The notes below the pieces were generated by a model. That model did not search any database, had not been told where the DNA came from, and saw nothing but the letters and a program-made list of their open reading frames with translations. Shown here in pieces: positions 5,619 to 5,980 of a DNA stretch of 5,980 nt. How positions within the stretch are numbered: the stretch's first letter is position 1; the number at the start of each line of letters is the position of its first letter. This stretch comes from Spirochaetaceae bacterium (GTDB lineage Bacteria > Spirochaetota > Spirochaetia > SZUA-6 > Bin103): assembly GCA_028820215.1 (NCBI GenBank), contig JAPPKD010000357.1:1-5980 (forward strand), in the 5' to 3' direction. Made by a program: the position numbers and the translations under genes.

Positions 5619-5980
5619 CTACGATGCTGCCTCGTTCGCTTCGAGCAGGCGCAGGCTCCGTTCCAGCTCCGGCACCAGTTCGGCGCGGCTGAGCTCGGCG
5701 AGGTCCGGGGCGAACGGCTCCAGGGAAACCGGCCCGGCGTAACCGAGCTGCCGCAGCCGGGCAATCTGCTCGCGGTTGCCGATCGCGTCGTCGGGATCGA
5801 CCAAGCCCCGGTCCTCGTCCCGGAGGTCCGGCTGCAGCCGGTCGCGGCGCACCCCGGAGGCATGCACCATGCCAACCAACGAGATGTCGAGGTAGCGCTC
5901 GATCGCGCGTGCGTCGTCCGGCCCCAGGTAGTGATGGAAGGTGTCGTACACGAGCCTGAAGTTGGCGCCCGAATCGGCGA
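5619..5980 (-). CDS. Xylose-isomerase-like TIM-barrel sugar isomerase/epimerase, C-terminal part
   Basis: The gene reads leftward and its start lies off the right edge; 119 residues are visible, ending in TAG at 5619-5621. The frame remains open to the window edge (ADSGANFRL before VYDTFHHY), so the GTG at 5951 is not the true start. Visible marks of the AP-endonuclease-2/xylose-isomerase-like barrel are a YDTFHHY strand end (D and H metal-site candidates), LVGMVHASGV with a metal-site histidine encoded at 5862-5864, and GYAGPVSLEPF with a glutamate at 5718-5720. In Bacillus IolI, D174, H200 and E246 hold the metal at equivalent places. The stretch DRGLVDPDDAIGNREQIARLRQLGY resembles IolI-like (2-keto-myo-inositol isomerase related) members. 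Such enzymes isomerise or epimerise ketoses or inosose in the cytosol. The specific substrate cannot be read from this fragment. It converges on the methyltransferase gene and is probably unrelated to it. Confidence 0.85.
   Translation of the reverse strand, partial: ADSGANFRLVYDTFHHYLGPDDARAIERYLDISLVGMVHASGVRRDRLQPDLRDEDRGLVDPDDAIGNREQIARLRQLGYAGPVSLEPFAPDLAELSRAELVPELERSLRLLEANEAAS

Noticed and set aside
1..5980. CRISPR array, insertion sequence, tRNA or riboswitch.
   Set aside because: No regularly spaced repeats, transposase motifs, terminal inverted repeats, or cloverleaf-like segments were seen on either strand, and no intergenic gap exceeds 64 bases.

Overview
This is a GC-rich bacterial window, roughly 65-72% GC in the segments I counted by hand, with frequent GTG starts: four of the five starts visible in the window are GTG. 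It carries the end of a sodium-translocating decarboxylase operon. That points to a bacterium that couples decarboxylation to a Na+ gradient, but nothing here fixes the phylum. The sequence does not include rRNA, tRNA or any strongly lineage-specific gene.

Layout. Positions 1-303 hold the C-terminal biotin-carrier domain of a decarboxylase subunit whose start lies off the left edge. Twelve bases later comes the complete membrane beta subunit (OadB/GcdB/MmdB family, 316-1479). Together they form the biotin arm and Na+ channel of the pump. At 1497-2732, after only 17 bases and a good ribosome binding site, is an AlbA_2/Schlafen-type plus GHKL-type ATP-binding protein. From 2779 to 4712 there is a tightly coupled pair: an ABC/SMC-like AAA ATPase (461 aa) and a 182-aa protein with a D...ExK pattern typical of PD-(D/E)xK nuclease folds. 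The two genes overlap by one base. A SAM-dependent methyltransferase follows at 4715-5554, two bases after that pair. Converging on it from the minus strand is the C-terminal part of a TIM-barrel sugar isomerase/epimerase (5619-5980).

Interpretation. The core-metabolism parts (pump, methyltransferase, isomerase) share high GC. The ATPase/nuclease-like pair is clearly lower in GC (down to about 44% around 3300-3480) and behaves like an acquired accessory cassette. An SMC-like ATPase without a TOPRIM domain, translationally coupled to a small PD-(D/E)xK-like protein, resembles the general logic of anti-phage ATPase/nuclease pairs such as Septu and PARIS, but with a different effector. A defence role is inference only. 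All plus-strand genes have very short gaps and no clear promoter or terminator between them, so the accessory genes may be transcribed from the pump operon.
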